Positions 18,449 to 29,805 are shown, counted from the stretch's first letter. The stretch: 64,000 nt of DNA from Isoetes taiwanensis (GCA_021234155.1 JAJEKV010000019.1:4070356-4134355); one strand, 5' to 3'. A program made the numbers and translations. Notes: generated by a model from the sequence alone, not told the origin.

Positions 18449-19274
18449 CCCAAAGCGACGTGGGCCTATAGTGCAAGTTCTTGTTAATATATAAGATTCC
18501 CGTAATATTTCCCTAGATTTTCAAAGGTTATTCCAGGATTGCATTAAATTCCTTAAGGTTCTACAAGATTCTTTAAGATTCCTTTAAATTTTATTAAGTT
18601 CTTCTAAAATTTCCTAAGTTTTATAAGGATGCCTTTGAATTCTCTTAGATTCCTTTAGACTTTATGAGATGTCCTTAAATTCTCTTAGATTTTATGAGGT
18701 TAGAACTTTTAGAACATTTTTTTAGAAATGTCTAGAATCTTCTAGAACTTTCTAGAATATTCTAGAACTTTCTAAAATATCTTCTAGAAGATTCTACAAT
18801 ATCTAGAAGATTTTAGAATATTCTAGAACATTTTAGAATTTTCTAGAATGTTCTGGAACATCTAGAACTTTCGAAAACAATCTAGAAAATTCTAGAATAA
18901 CTTAGAGGATCTGTTTCTAGAACATTCCAGAATTACTTGGAACGTTCTAGAACTTTATGCATTCTAGAACATTCTAGTCGTGAACTGGAATGCCCATCCT
19001 CATGTGGATGGCCCTCTCGTATACTGGCAAAGGAGTCTCTGTTTTGCACAAATGCACGTGGGATATTTGTGCACAAAAGGACGGATGCGTGGGCCACCTA
19101 GCTCTGACGATTCAGATCGCACTCATCAGAACATTCTAGAGCATTCCGGAACATTCTAGAATATTGTAGAACTATCTAGTTCTAGAACTTTCTAAAACAT
19201 TGTCCTCTATTATGTCTTAATTAGATCCTTCCCCTTAAGTATGTTTGAAACATTATCACTAGAGTTGTCCCGTA

Positions 19275-19306
19275 GACCATTTCTGGTCCATGGACCAGAA
19301 ATGGTC
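19275..19306. repeat. 32-bp perfect palindrome
   Basis: A perfect inverted repeat without spacer, centred on GGTCCATGGACC; each arm is GACCATTTCTGGTCCA or its complement. It lies just after the end of satellite unit B and 380 bp before the piggyBac-like reading frame. It may be a transposon end structure or a hairpin. Confidence 0.95.
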
Positions 19307-19688
19307 CACCATACCCCCTAGCACTCAATCCCATAGTTCTCCCTAACTGTTCATCATTTTTAACTTCTAATTGCATAGTCTTATTGTTAACTTGATTTCC
19401 TATGATCTTCCAAAATTTGGTGGCAAACGAATTTGTCTGCAGCTATGATGATTTGAAAAAAGCCAAAATTGGCCTTTTTTAGAAGCCTTCCACACATTCT
19501 TTCCGTTGCGTGCCCTTTTTTTTTTAGTTAGTTAGATATCTTCCTCAAAATTTTAGCAACGACGGCAGTCCCACCAAACAAAACTGGCGCGAACGAAGGA
19601 GGAAGGATCGTGATTTTGTGAATGGCTAATATAATGCCACCTCAGATCATTTTTACGACAGTCACCATTTAGCCTCAAATTTGTCGCA
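19307..19688. other. 5' flank of piggyBac-like gene
   Basis: Non-coding AT-rich sequence between the palindrome and the first Met of the transposase. I could not identify a TTAA-flanked element end here, nor a matching inverted repeat downstream. Confidence 0.4.
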
Positions 19689-22478
19689 ATGAGTAGCTCA
19701 CGCAAAAGGAAACTAGGAGATGAATTTTTCACGCAATTAGTTAGTCGTAAAATCTTGATTCCGGCTCTTGAATTTGGAACAGAGTGGGCACATGAAAGGT
19801 TCTTCGAATTTGCTCCAGAAGTTACTCTTCCAGGTCAGATTTGCTCATCCAATTGTAGGAAGAAGGGTTTTAAGATATTTTTTGAAGCAGATAATGATTA
19901 TATGCAGTTAAATTGGGGGCATATTGAAAGATTTTTAGTTCTAGAGGTAGAAACAGCTAATGAAAAGCTTGAGAAAATGGAGAATCACGCCAAAAATACA
20001 CTTCTTGCAACCAACGGGAAAGGTTTTGTAAACAAAAATGAAGATTCAAAGGCAGATGAGGAGGATGAACAGATTCGTTGGATGATATTCCCATTGGTGA
20101 ACTAATTCGTCCAACAGGTAAGGAAATTGAGTGGCCAAATTTGAGTAATTCTTTCAGTCAATTTCAGAAAAGAAGAGCTGGTCTGGATTCCATTGATCAC
20201 ATAAGGGAAAGACAGAGTAGCCCTTGCAAACATGTTCTTCCTGATGGTAAAAAACTGATGACCACTATTGAAGCACAGCCACTCAATACTCTTTTACCTA
20301 TTAGTGTCAAACCAATATCCTCTGATGCCCATCCTCTAAGTATGCAACCACCAAACATTGCTGATACTGCAGTAAATACTGAGGCCACAGTTAGTGATGC
20401 TCCCAAAACACTAAATGCAGAACCTTTCCATGATCTTGATGGATATTTTGATCCTCCACATCCCATTTACCATACTTTTGCTGGCATGGAAGATGTAGGA
20501 GATGATATAGATAATGCTGAGGATGTCGTAGAGGATACAGATTATGAAACTTTAGAAGATCAAACCATTGAGAAGAACAATGAACTTGCTAAAAAAAACG
20601 TGGCAGACCTAAGAAGAAGAAGTTCATGGCTAATATAAAGAAAGAGGGTAGTAGAGGACGTGGTCGTCCACGCAAGGATTCACTTGATGATGGTAAGGCC
20701 TCTTCCAGGAATGCAAAACTACTTGAGGGTCCAAGTATTGTAGCTTCTACATCAGCAAATGGGGAAGAATTTGTAGAGGGTGTCAAGATAATGAGCTCCA
20801 TGAACTTGATGATTTACAGCTTGAAAGAGAGGGTCTTGCCTTACGGGATGATGTAGATGAGGATGAATTGCCTGGAGTTGAACCTAGCACTGCTGCCTGG
20901 ACACTTGGTAGTGGTTCTTTGCCTCAGAATCTACTGCACAAACTTCCTCCTTATGTGTGTGAAAGGGATCCAGCTTTTAGAACAAAAAAGAATGCCTCCT
21001 CTCCAACTTTTCACATGCTTCTTGTCCCATACAATCATGTCCCAGATTTGCCAAGAGACTAATCGATATGCTGATGAGGTAAGAGATAAGAGTGGAAGAA
21101 AATTTTAGTCATTTAGAAGCTGGTCTCATGTGGATGTTAGCACTTTGTTCAGGTTTTTGGGTCTCAATATTGCTATAGCATTAAATCCATACAATAGACT
21201 TCAGTTATATTGGCAATCGGATGAAGTAGGTGCTGTTAATTGGCCAAATTTTGGCAGGTTAATATCACTTAAAAGGGCTCAACAAATCAAGAGATTCTTT
21301 CACCTCAGAGATAATAACCTACGCCCATTGGAGAAGACAACCAGAGGATACAAAATTTATCAAGTTGAGAATGTAGAAAAATACTGGAACAAGAGATTTT
21401 TGGATCTATATACAGCAGGAAAAGAGGTAAATGTGGATGAAAGAATCATACCTTCTAGGAATGCAATGAACCCCTTACGTATCTATAACCCAAAGGGATT
21501 TAGCTATGGACCCTTTGTGATTCTGCAATAGGTTATTGCATACAGTTTGAGGTATATGACAAGTTGAAAAGAGAAGAGGGCTTGGGATTCCATGCAGTAT
21601 CAAACTTAGTGAAAAAGCTTGGATCAGGCCATCATGTATTCTTTGACAGGTACTTTACAAGCATGAAGCTGCTGCAATGGTTGTCAAAGAGAAAGCTAGA
21701 TGGCACCGGAACTGTAAATCCTAACAAAACCAAAATGTTTCCTATAAAAATGCTTAAGTTTGCGGGCAAGAAGAAGGAGATCCCCAAATGCATATTGCAA
21801 GGATTCTGATGTTGTAGTATCTGTATGGCAAGATAAAGAGGCAATACTTTTTGCCTCCAATGTGCACGGAGTAGACATGTCTTCAGTTATGCTCTTGTTG
21901 GAGAGAGGCAATCGCTAATATGTGGCTGCTCCAGAAATTCCAGTAGCATACAATGAGCATAAGGCTAGTTGCGATATACACAATAAGATGTGCTTGGCAT
22001 CTAATTACAGTTTGGAGAAAGAGCTCATTTCATGGAAATGGTGGCATGCATTGTTTTGGAGCATGTTGACAAATTCTTACCTTATATTGAGACATTGGAA
22101 TCCTAGCATTACACATTATGACTTTTTGACTGAACTGTAGCAACAATTGATTGCCAATGACTTCGATGGAGCTAACATGACAAGAGCAAGCCTGCCTCAA
22201 ATCAATTTCAGGCATGCTACTTGTTACAAGTCTGATGGGCCACATAGGACTTATGTAGTTTGTGCTTGCAACAGGATCATCGAAAAGGAGAAGCGGGTGT
22301 TGTGCATGAAACTTCACGTGCTAGAAGAACCAAATTCTACTGCCATGTTTGCAATGTTTATATTTGTCCCAGAGCATGTGATACTCTCTACCATTCTGAG
22401 ATGCGGGCTTCTCTTTTAGAGGATGCCAAGAAGGCTGATTTGGCATCAAGGAAGGCTGAAAGAGAGAAGAATAGATGA
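19689..22478 (+). pseudogene. piggyBac-like transposase (PGBD type), frameshifted
   Basis: The N-terminal acidic region (19689-20630) changes frame near 20090. It is followed by two AT-hooks, KKRGRPKKKK near 20592 and RGRGRPRK near 20656. The DDE_Tnp_1_7 (piggyBac) core then spans 21060-22110: FRFLGLNIAIALNPYNRL, RAQQIKRFFHLRDNN, VNVDERIIPSRNAMNPLRIY (first catalytic Asp), HHVFFDRYFTSMKLL (second) and HKASCDIHNKMC (third). All three Asp positions can still be seen. The C-terminal Cys-rich domain (FYCHVCNVYICPRAC) is at about 22330-22385. At least five stops or frameshifts, for example near 21062, 21106, 21531 and 21809, make it a pseudogene. Domain order matches PGBD-type transposases, which cut and paste at TTAA. 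Confidence 0.82.
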
Positions 22479-22749
22479 AGGTATATTTCTGATTCTTCGC
22501 TTTATGGTTGCTGAATTAACCATCATTCAAGTAAATTGGGATTATGTCTTGATTTTGGGATACATTATTAATTGCAAGTTTTTAGTAACTTGATTAAATT
22601 CACTACACGTTAATATAAAATCACACACCTTAACTTAAATTCGCACACCTTAACTTCAAATTATAAAATCATATATCACATTACTCATGTAGTACACAAC
22701 TTTTCATAACTGTGATTGATACATATTAATGAAGAAAGCATATATATTT

Positions 22750-24672
22750 ACATAGTTTTCCCTTTTTCTTCCAGCATCCCCAATGATATGATTGCCTTAT
22801 TCCTTACATCCCGAGGTATTGTAACTCTCACATTTCTACCTGGAATAGTTTTTGGAGTCCACGAGTACAATACAGTTTCAATATCTAGCCAAAGATCAGG
22901 ATCACAAGGATTTCTCCTCCACTTCTTTGTCCAACAATCTGAATATCCTTCTCTATCGTTGACATTACTCAACTGATGCACTGGACACCACCATTCCACA
23001 AGCACCTTATTGAAGGTAATAATTCCATTCTTCTTTGCAAATATCTGAGATGGTGTATCCCAACCACACTGGATAGGTCTCTAGATCTGCTGATTTTACT
23101 ACTACAAATTGGTGGCACTCCACGTCAGTAGAAGGTTCATAATAATCCATGCCTAGATATTTTGGCCTATCCTTCTTAGACCATCACTCCACAACTCTAA
23201 ACTGAAATGCCCATAGTAGGTTTGAGACTGCCCATGCAAGATTGCCCCAGTCATTGAAATCTGCAAAGGGTATGATCTTCCACATGACTTAGGCATGTAC
23301 TTGAATTGTGGAAGACAAGTCTTTTGTTGGTCCATTTTATCATGTATGATACATAGGCAGTTATTAGGTTCCATTGCAGATAAGGTCCTCTACATCCAAT
23401 AAGTTGATCTACATGATAGTTGATCTGTCATATGGTCCTTCATATGTTCCCTTATCTTAGCCCTTAGACTGGTTGCACAGTCTTATCTAGTGTCTCCTTC
23501 AGCTTAGCACACAAATTGCACTCTGCAAAGTTGTTTGAAGTTGCAATGGTCACATGCTTAAAATGCTTATTCCATAGCCTACTAAAACTGGGCTGGGATA
23601 TAGAGGCCACTCCAAGTTCCCGAAACAATGCATTTATTTCCTCTAATATGCTCTTCTAGGTACAATGGGATAGCAATCTCTTTTCAATAACTCCTCTACC
23701 CTGTTCATCCTTCTTACTCTTATGTGGCATGTTTTCTGCATTGAAATCCACATATCTTTTAAATATTTCCTTTGCAGCTATAGTTCTTGAGGTAGGCCTT
23801 ACCAGGCCCGCAATTCCACTACAATTTTCATGTCTCTTTTGCCAGCTGTGCCAAGAAGAGGTTGGAATTCCATGTATAGCCATCCATGCTTTTGAACATA
23901 TCCACTTTCCGTTCAATGGGAATCTTTTCTTCTTTGATCTTTCATCCTGAATTGCATAGCTAAATACGGTGTACATGAAATTCTTCCTGTTATCGCATTT
24001 ATGTTCCTGATATGTAGCTCTTGCTCCCACCATCTCGTCTATTGCGAACATTCTAATACAAGAGGCCCAACAACCTTCACTTCCTCTAACCTTCATCAGG
24101 GCTTCAGGAGAACAATCATAATCTGACTTGCATCTTTTGGTGGGATAATGTCTGAAAGTTGGAAGTGGCCTCTTGCTACACTGTGTGAACATTATTGACA
24201 ATGGTTCTGCATCTATAGGAAACATGTAGTTCCCCTCCAGTTGAATACTGTCTCTAGGCCATGCCACAATAGTTGCAACCTCTAGTTGCTTCACACAATC
24301 AAGGTTGCCGGACCCCTTTTCCTTCTAATTGCCATATAATTTTGAGATTGTCACACCTAACCTGTCCTCCTCTAATCTTTCATCATTGACTGCATTGATA
24401 GGATCTGCTAGAACAACAATCCCGTCTCCTACTACCTCTTTGTTGCATGCATGCAGGATCTTGACCGTTTTGTTTTTCCAATTGGCCCGAGTATAAAGTA
24501 CAATTTCCTTTCCTTTGACATCATCCTTTTCATTTGGGGTCTTTTCCTTTCCTTTGCCATCATCAACATCATTTGGAGTCTTTTTCTTTCCGTGGGCATC
24601 ATCTTCATCATTTGAGAATTTTTCCTTGCCTTGGTCAGCATCATTGGGGGCATTTATTTTAGCATGTTGCAT
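22750..24672 (-). pseudogene. Mobile-element-associated gene with D-x-MDQ-x-KT motif (DUF7869-like), decayed
   Basis: Read on the minus strand, 24672-23656 is one frame broken by a single TAG at 24325. The N-terminus has acidic tandem repeats (GKEKFSNDEDD, GKKKTPNDVDD, GKGKEKTPNEKDD). The next part has FPLNGKWICSKAWMAIHGI plus SSWHSWQKRH, a helix-turn-helix-like segment seen at the N-terminus of some eukaryotic transposon proteins. Then come RLWNKHFKHVTIATSN, FAECNLCAKLKE, DKMDQQKTCLPQFKYMPKS (about 23330-23270) and LVEWWCPVH (about 23000). As I recall, the DGMDQ-x-KT box belongs to the DUF7869-type family common in non-seed plants and invertebrates. The gene converges on the piggyBac-like gene. 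Function unknown; frames shift several times after 23656. Confidence 0.5.
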
Positions 24673-26100
24673 GCTATTGACCTAAAATACATAAAAACAT
24701 AGAATAAGTTAGCATATCTAAATAACATCTCCCCAACATGTTCTTAAATGAAAGCATACTTTTTTTAATCAATAAAGGAAAGCATACTTTATAAAAAATT
24801 GTAAGAGGGACTATGCATGTCATCAATTCCTCATATGTCTTATTTTATGTTCTCATTCTATTTATATAATGGGATTGCCCAAGTTATTTTTCTCAACCTT
24901 TATATCATTATATATAAATAAAACCTTCTAACTTCTAACCGATAACATTATATATAAGTGGAACATTCTGACTTCTAACCTTCTAACTTCTAACCTATAA
25001 CAACATTATATATAATTAGAACCTTCTAACTTCTAAGCTATAATATTATATATAAATAAAACCTCAAATAAATATACAGTAATAAATTTTTGCGGCAGTT
25101 ATTATGGCATGGTACGAATTTTCTAAGGCAGATATTATTTCTGTTCGAACTTTTCTCCATCGAAGTTTTCTCTTTCAATCTCGAACTTTTCTTTCACACT
25201 TTTTTCGAATTGAGGCACTTGAAATCGATTAGAAGATTTAGCGCTTTGAAATTGATCTGAAATCAATCTCAAATTCTGGCTTTTGATTTCTCTGAAAAAC
25301 CTTTGGTTTCGGCTCAAAACTCGGCTCAATAACTCGAAAAGGTTGGTTAATCTCTGTTATTTAAAGTCTGTGATATAAACTCTGTTATTTAATCTCTAAT
25401 CCGACAAGCTTTATTAAACTCTGATATTTCTGTTCTTATTTCTAGTTCTCCTATTCTATCTTATTCCTATATTCTAGTTCTCCTATCTTTCTTATTAAAA
25501 TGGGATGGGGTTGGGAATCGTGCCCGGAATGCCGCATGTGCAGACGCATGCGGCGTTCCCTTCCGGGTTGCAGCTCCTCTTGCGGGTCGCAGGTTGGCAG
25601 AATTGATTGCCATAATTTTGAATCCCAATTTCGTATTGAAGGCTACAACTGTTCCCTAAACTTACGATTTTGGTGCCTCAGTATTCTTGAACTGGATACG
25701 GATCTGTTATGCCGAATCGTGCATTTTTTTCAGGGTGAGTAGAACCGACTTGGTTATAGTGGGTTTAGAACTCTCCGTTCACTCTTCCCCTGCGGTACAC
25801 GTAGATTTGAAGCTTGTGGTGCCTGCCTCTATAAGCATTTTCTTTGCGTCTTTAAATCCTGGCTATTTAGCCTAAGCTTAATGGGCATTGGCAGGAGGAT
25901 TCGTAGTGGTTGAATAGAACCATTTGAAGCTCTCAGTTCATAATACTGTCGCAGGCAGGGACAGCAAGGAGGAGACCTATTTCGTTTCACATTTTTGCTC
26001 TACTCCAGCCATCCTAAAAGCATATATTTGATTCACGATTTTGTTTGCACAAATAAGCAACTATAAATCAGTCATTTGCAAACAACATAGGCTGATATGG
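24673..26100. other. Intergenic, no gene recognised
   Basis: This stretch contains short direct repeats of the form ATTATATATAAGTGGAACCTTCTAACTTCTAACC (24895-25065), a run of TCGAAC/TTTTCT words at 25140-25330, and the imperfect GC-rich inverted repeat at 25524-25570. The 80-codon open frame at 25500-25742 resembles nothing known. Confidence 0.4.
25524..25570. repeat. Imperfect GC-rich hairpin
   Basis: The arms CCCGGAATGCCGCATG and CATGCGGCGTTCCCTTCCGGG can pair with one small bulge around a TGCAGACG loop. It is notably GC-rich in an AT-rich neighbourhood. It may be a small RNA or transposon end structure; no further evidence. Confidence 0.6.
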
Positions 26101-26159
26101 CCAATAAGAACTAGAATGGACTACTTGAATGATCAAGGACCCTAGTTTGAAGGTGAGCC

Positions 26160-26253
26160 GCGGATTTGGTACCACCCAGACAACCAAGTCTGCATGACAA
26201 CAAGCAGACGGATATCTTTGAGAAATTACTATGTTACATTTTTGTTACCTTAG
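26160..26253 (+). pseudogene. Copia pol 3' remnant upstream of the 5' LTR
   Basis: A short frame reads DNKQTDIFEKLL, which resembles the end of Copia RNase H (D-x-x-ADI-x-TK-x-L). It lies immediately before the left LTR. A pol end here suggests that this LTR was also the 3' LTR of another, now mostly lost, copy of the same family. Confidence 0.35.
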
Positions 26254-26447
26254 AGTTAGCGGAACTGCATTTATTAGAAAGGCAGCGTGCCTTTATGAAA
26301 AGGCAACATGAGCATCTTATCTTTCACCTTTACCTTTTACCTTTATGGTACTATATATTGTAACATGTATCATTCAATATATGTGTCTTTTATTGTGGTG
26401 CGTACCTCTCTCTCTTGTGTTTTCTTAGTAAACTAGCAAGTTTAACA
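26254..26447 (+). repeat. Copia 5' LTR (194 bp)
   Basis: Aligns along its whole length with 30121-30307. Shared stretches include GCCTTTATGAAAAGG, CTATATATTGTAACA, CATTCAATATA and TTTTCTTAGTAAACTA. It ends in TTTAACA; its first base is A where the 3' copy has the expected TG. It contains a TATATATT box that could serve as promoter. The LTRs are unusually short. Confidence 0.85.
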
Positions 26448-26459
26448 TGGCATCAGAGC
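26448..26459 (+). promoter_or_regulatory. Copia primer-binding site
   Basis: TGGCATCAGAGC directly abuts the 5' LTR. It matches the complement of the initiator Met-tRNA 3' end (TGGTATCAGAGC) with one mismatch. The gag ATG overlaps the LTR/PBS junction at 26447. Confidence 0.85.
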
Positions 26460-28740
26460 TTGCATCTGGTTCTGGAGCGGTTGTAGATTTTCGAGGGCTC
26501 ACTGGAACGAAAACTTTACATGTATTCTCTGGAGCTGGATATCCAGCTTGGAAGATTAAGATTTAGCTCGTCCTGGAAAGCGAAAAACTTTTTGGAATTG
26601 TGACTGGAAAGAACCTTCCTCTGGCACAGCCGATTGACGCAACTACCGGCAATCTTGTTCTGAATGCTGGTGCATATGATGCATGGATTAAGAATATAGA
26701 TGACTGGAATGAAAAAAAGATCAAACAGTTCGAGAACTGACTCTTTATGCTCCAAAGAATCCATTTTAATGGATGCTAAGGATTCTGTTACTTCTAGTGA
26801 AGTTTAGAAGTATTTGGAAAAAACCTAGACAAAGAAGACTATGCATGACATGATTAGTCTTTCCAAAAATCTTACATCATTGCAGTATTATTTGAATGAT
26901 TCATTTGATGAGCATGTGGATAAATTTAAAACGCTTTTTGAAGCATTATCTTCTGTCGGTGCTAGTATTCCACATGATCAACATGTTGTCCATTTTCTGG
27001 AGTCTATGCCAAAAGAGTTACAGACCCTTACGACTGTGTTAACCAATAAAAGATCAATGACCTTAGATCGAGCTTGCGAATCACTAAAGATGGGGTTCGA
27101 AAGTTGCAAAGGCAAATAATGCATGAAGATCAAGCTTTACTTGTTGATAGTAAGAAACGAGGTCGAGAAGATGAAAAGGCCTTTGTTACTAATACAAAGC
27201 GCACTCCCGGTCATGGTAGAAGCTGGAGTCATGGAGGTGATAGTCAGCGATTGACTAGACTTCAGCAACCTAAGTCAAAGACTGTTTGTGCCTATTGCGG
27301 AAAGATGAATCATGTTGAAAGTGAATGTTATTATAAACGTTTTGTTAATGAGCATAAAACTCCGAGCAATCCAAGATGGACCTCATATTCCAGATGAACA
27401 TGCAAGTTTTGCATGTGATGAAGCTTCTGAAGCCACTTTTTCTACTGGAACTGTTGTTTCCATGACTATTGATTCCAGTGCAACACGGCACATGACTTTT
27501 CTTTGGCATTGGTTGAAGAATTACCACCCGCTTCAATTTAAAAACTTGTGTTTCTTGGTGATAACACGAATCATGAGGTCAAAGGCATTGGAGATCTTCA
27601 TGTTGATGCTTCCAATGGTATGCAAGTCTTGTGTGGGGTTTTACATGTACCTAACTTATGCCGAAACCTTATTTCTGTGTCTAGACTTGTTGATCTTGGT
27701 CTATTCATACAGTTTGATAGACGATTGTGTAGATTCATTCAAGATGGATGTATACTTAGAGTTGCCCCAAGAGAAGGTCGTTTGTACGAGCTTAAATGGA
27801 CTGATGATTTTGTGAATCTTATGACTACCAGTGGAGATGAATCAAGTACACTGTGGCATTGTTGTTTCGCACATGTTAACTTCCAATATTTATTGGATAT
27901 GGCCTCTGATAGAACCGTGGATGGTCTATTATTGAGTAGCACTGCATCGATGGGTGTATGTGAGGCGTGTTGGGAAGCAATATCGCCATTCTTTCAATGT
28001 AAAAGGAAAATGTGCAACACAGCTTTTGGAGCTTGTGCATGCTGGTGTATATGGTCCACTACCTTGTGCTTTGAGTGGACGATATTTCATCTTGTTTGTG
28101 GATAATTTTTTCCGTATAACTTTTGTATATTTTATCTCTATGAAGTCTTAAGTCTTCTCCAAATTCTGACAATGATGGAAAATTTACCTCTGCTCAATTC
28201 AAGTGTTTTTGTGAAGAGCACGATATATGTGAGCCTATCATTACTTATTCCCCTCAACAAAATAGTAGTGTTGAGTGCCAGAATCATACGATAATCAATG
28301 TTGATCGATGCATGCTTATTCATGCTAGTTTGGATAAGTCATTTTGGGCAGAAGCAGTAGCTACTACCGTTTATGTGCAGAATCAAACAATAGCTTCTTC
28401 TCTAAAAGGCGTAACTCCTTTGCAATTATGGACAGGAGTCAAACCAAATGTTCAAAATTTGCGAGTTTTTGGTTGTCTAGCCTATATTCATATTCCAAAA
28501 GAGAAGAGAAAGAAGCTTGATCCGATCGGCCTCAAAGCCATATTTGTTGGCCATGTTGTGGAGGCACAGGGATACCGATTTTATGATATTGCTACGCAAA
28601 GAATCATTACTAAATCGTGATGTAGTGTTTGATGAATCTACCATCGCTGACATGGTTACTCCTTGTCATGACCATAATGTTATTTTTAGTGATTTTGAGA
28701 TACTTAATAGCGATCTAATTTCTAATGTGGATAATAGGCC

Positions 28741-28855
28741 TTTATCCTCATGTTGGGAATGAGCTTTTAAATGGGTCTTTACATCCTCATGTTGGGAATG
28801 AGCTTGTAAATGGTTTTTTACATCCTCATGTTAGGGAATGAGCTTGTAAATCCTA
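28741..28855 (+). repeat. Triplicated ~45-bp repeat inside Copia pol
   Basis: Three successive copies of CATCCTCATGTTGGGAATGAGC and the following TTGTAAATGG-like sequence, with small differences. It is a local slippage array between the integrase and RT parts, and disrupts the frame. Confidence 0.85.
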
Positions 28856-28979
28856 GAATGGAAGATGTCAAGGCATTTGTTGCAAAAGGATACTTGCACG
28901 TGCATCTTACAAGCTCAAGACAAATCTCTAGAGACTGTTATGTCAAAATGAACTCTTGTTTTTCTGATGGATTTCTAAG

Positions 28980-29805
28980 GTTTGCAGCAGGGTATTTTTT
29001 AACCTCCCTATGTATTTGACGTGGCGTAATATATTGGCCACTACTTGCCTTGCATAATTTGCTAAGCGTAATTTGGCTTGGCCCTTTTTCGCATTGTTAC
29101 ACCAAGAGGTTGTAAGTTAAATGGCGAAATCGATGAACTATTTTTTAAAAATTTAAATTGGCCACATCCATGCATCTACCACGTCAGTAAGACGATCTCT
29201 GGTTTCTATGATGCTCTATGCAGTTCAAAACAAATATGCTACTACACTTCTCTCTAACTAAGATTATTATAAGATCTGTATTAAACATGCAGAATGTAGG
29301 CAGAAGCACAAATGGATTTGGTGGGATGGATCTCATCGAAAACCATATTGCAAGTACTTGGTAAATGAAAACTAACCTTGATTTTAGTTAGGACAAAAAA
29401 AATACTATATTATTAGAAATGCCTTTAGAATTTTAGGGCTAAACTCAAAAGAAAATTAACCCCCCTACAAGTGGCGAAATTTTGTCTCTACACTTGGCCA
29501 ATATAAAGCTGGCCATAACTCTAGAATTATAAACTTGTTCCATGGTTTAAATGGCCACCACAACTAGCTGCTAGTGCATATAATATTTTAGAATGGCCAC
29601 GTCCTAGGGTTTCGAAGATTTGGCAAATATCAAATTGGCCACTTATGGAGTGAATTCAATAAGTTGGTGTTTTGAACTGGCCACTGCCCTTTGGACATGG
29701 TGAGAATGCATCCTACTCTGGCGTGCCCAACTATTTTACAAAATGTGTGAATGTGTAGCCACCAACTGGCCCGCCGGAGCCACTAAAAAGCACCCTGGTT
29801 TGCAG
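28980..29805. mobile_element. Non-autonomous hAT element (810 bp) nested in Copia RT
   Basis: The 8-bp repeat GTTTGCAG at 28980-28987 and 29798-29805 flanks an element (28988-29797) that starts CAGGGTATTTTTTA and ends TAAAAAGCACCCTG. These are 14-bp inverted repeats with two mismatches. An 8-bp duplication and CAGGG ends are diagnostic of the hAT superfamily. TGGCCA(C) words recur inside (for example 29035, 29159, 29513, 29552, 29594, 29636 and 29679), like the subterminal transposase-binding repeats of known hAT elements. There is no transposase. The Copia frame on the two sides is in register across the target duplication, so the insertion is younger than the RT deletion-free state. Confidence 0.85.

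Larger units (their letters stand above)
17891..19255 (+). repeat. Composite satellite unit B (tRNA-like head, HSE body)
   Basis: Same block order as unit A, with clear homology throughout (compare 18470-18560 with 11258-11340, and 18965-19140 with 11705-11880). The head has A-box TGGTCTAGTGG at 17898-17908 and B-box GGTTTGAATCC at 17940-17950. The unit then runs through GTAGGATC repeats, TTCTAGAA arrays (about 18690-18970 and 19130-19215) and ends at CCCCTTAAGTATG...AAACATTAT. Beyond 19255 the similarity to unit A stops. Confidence 0.78.
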
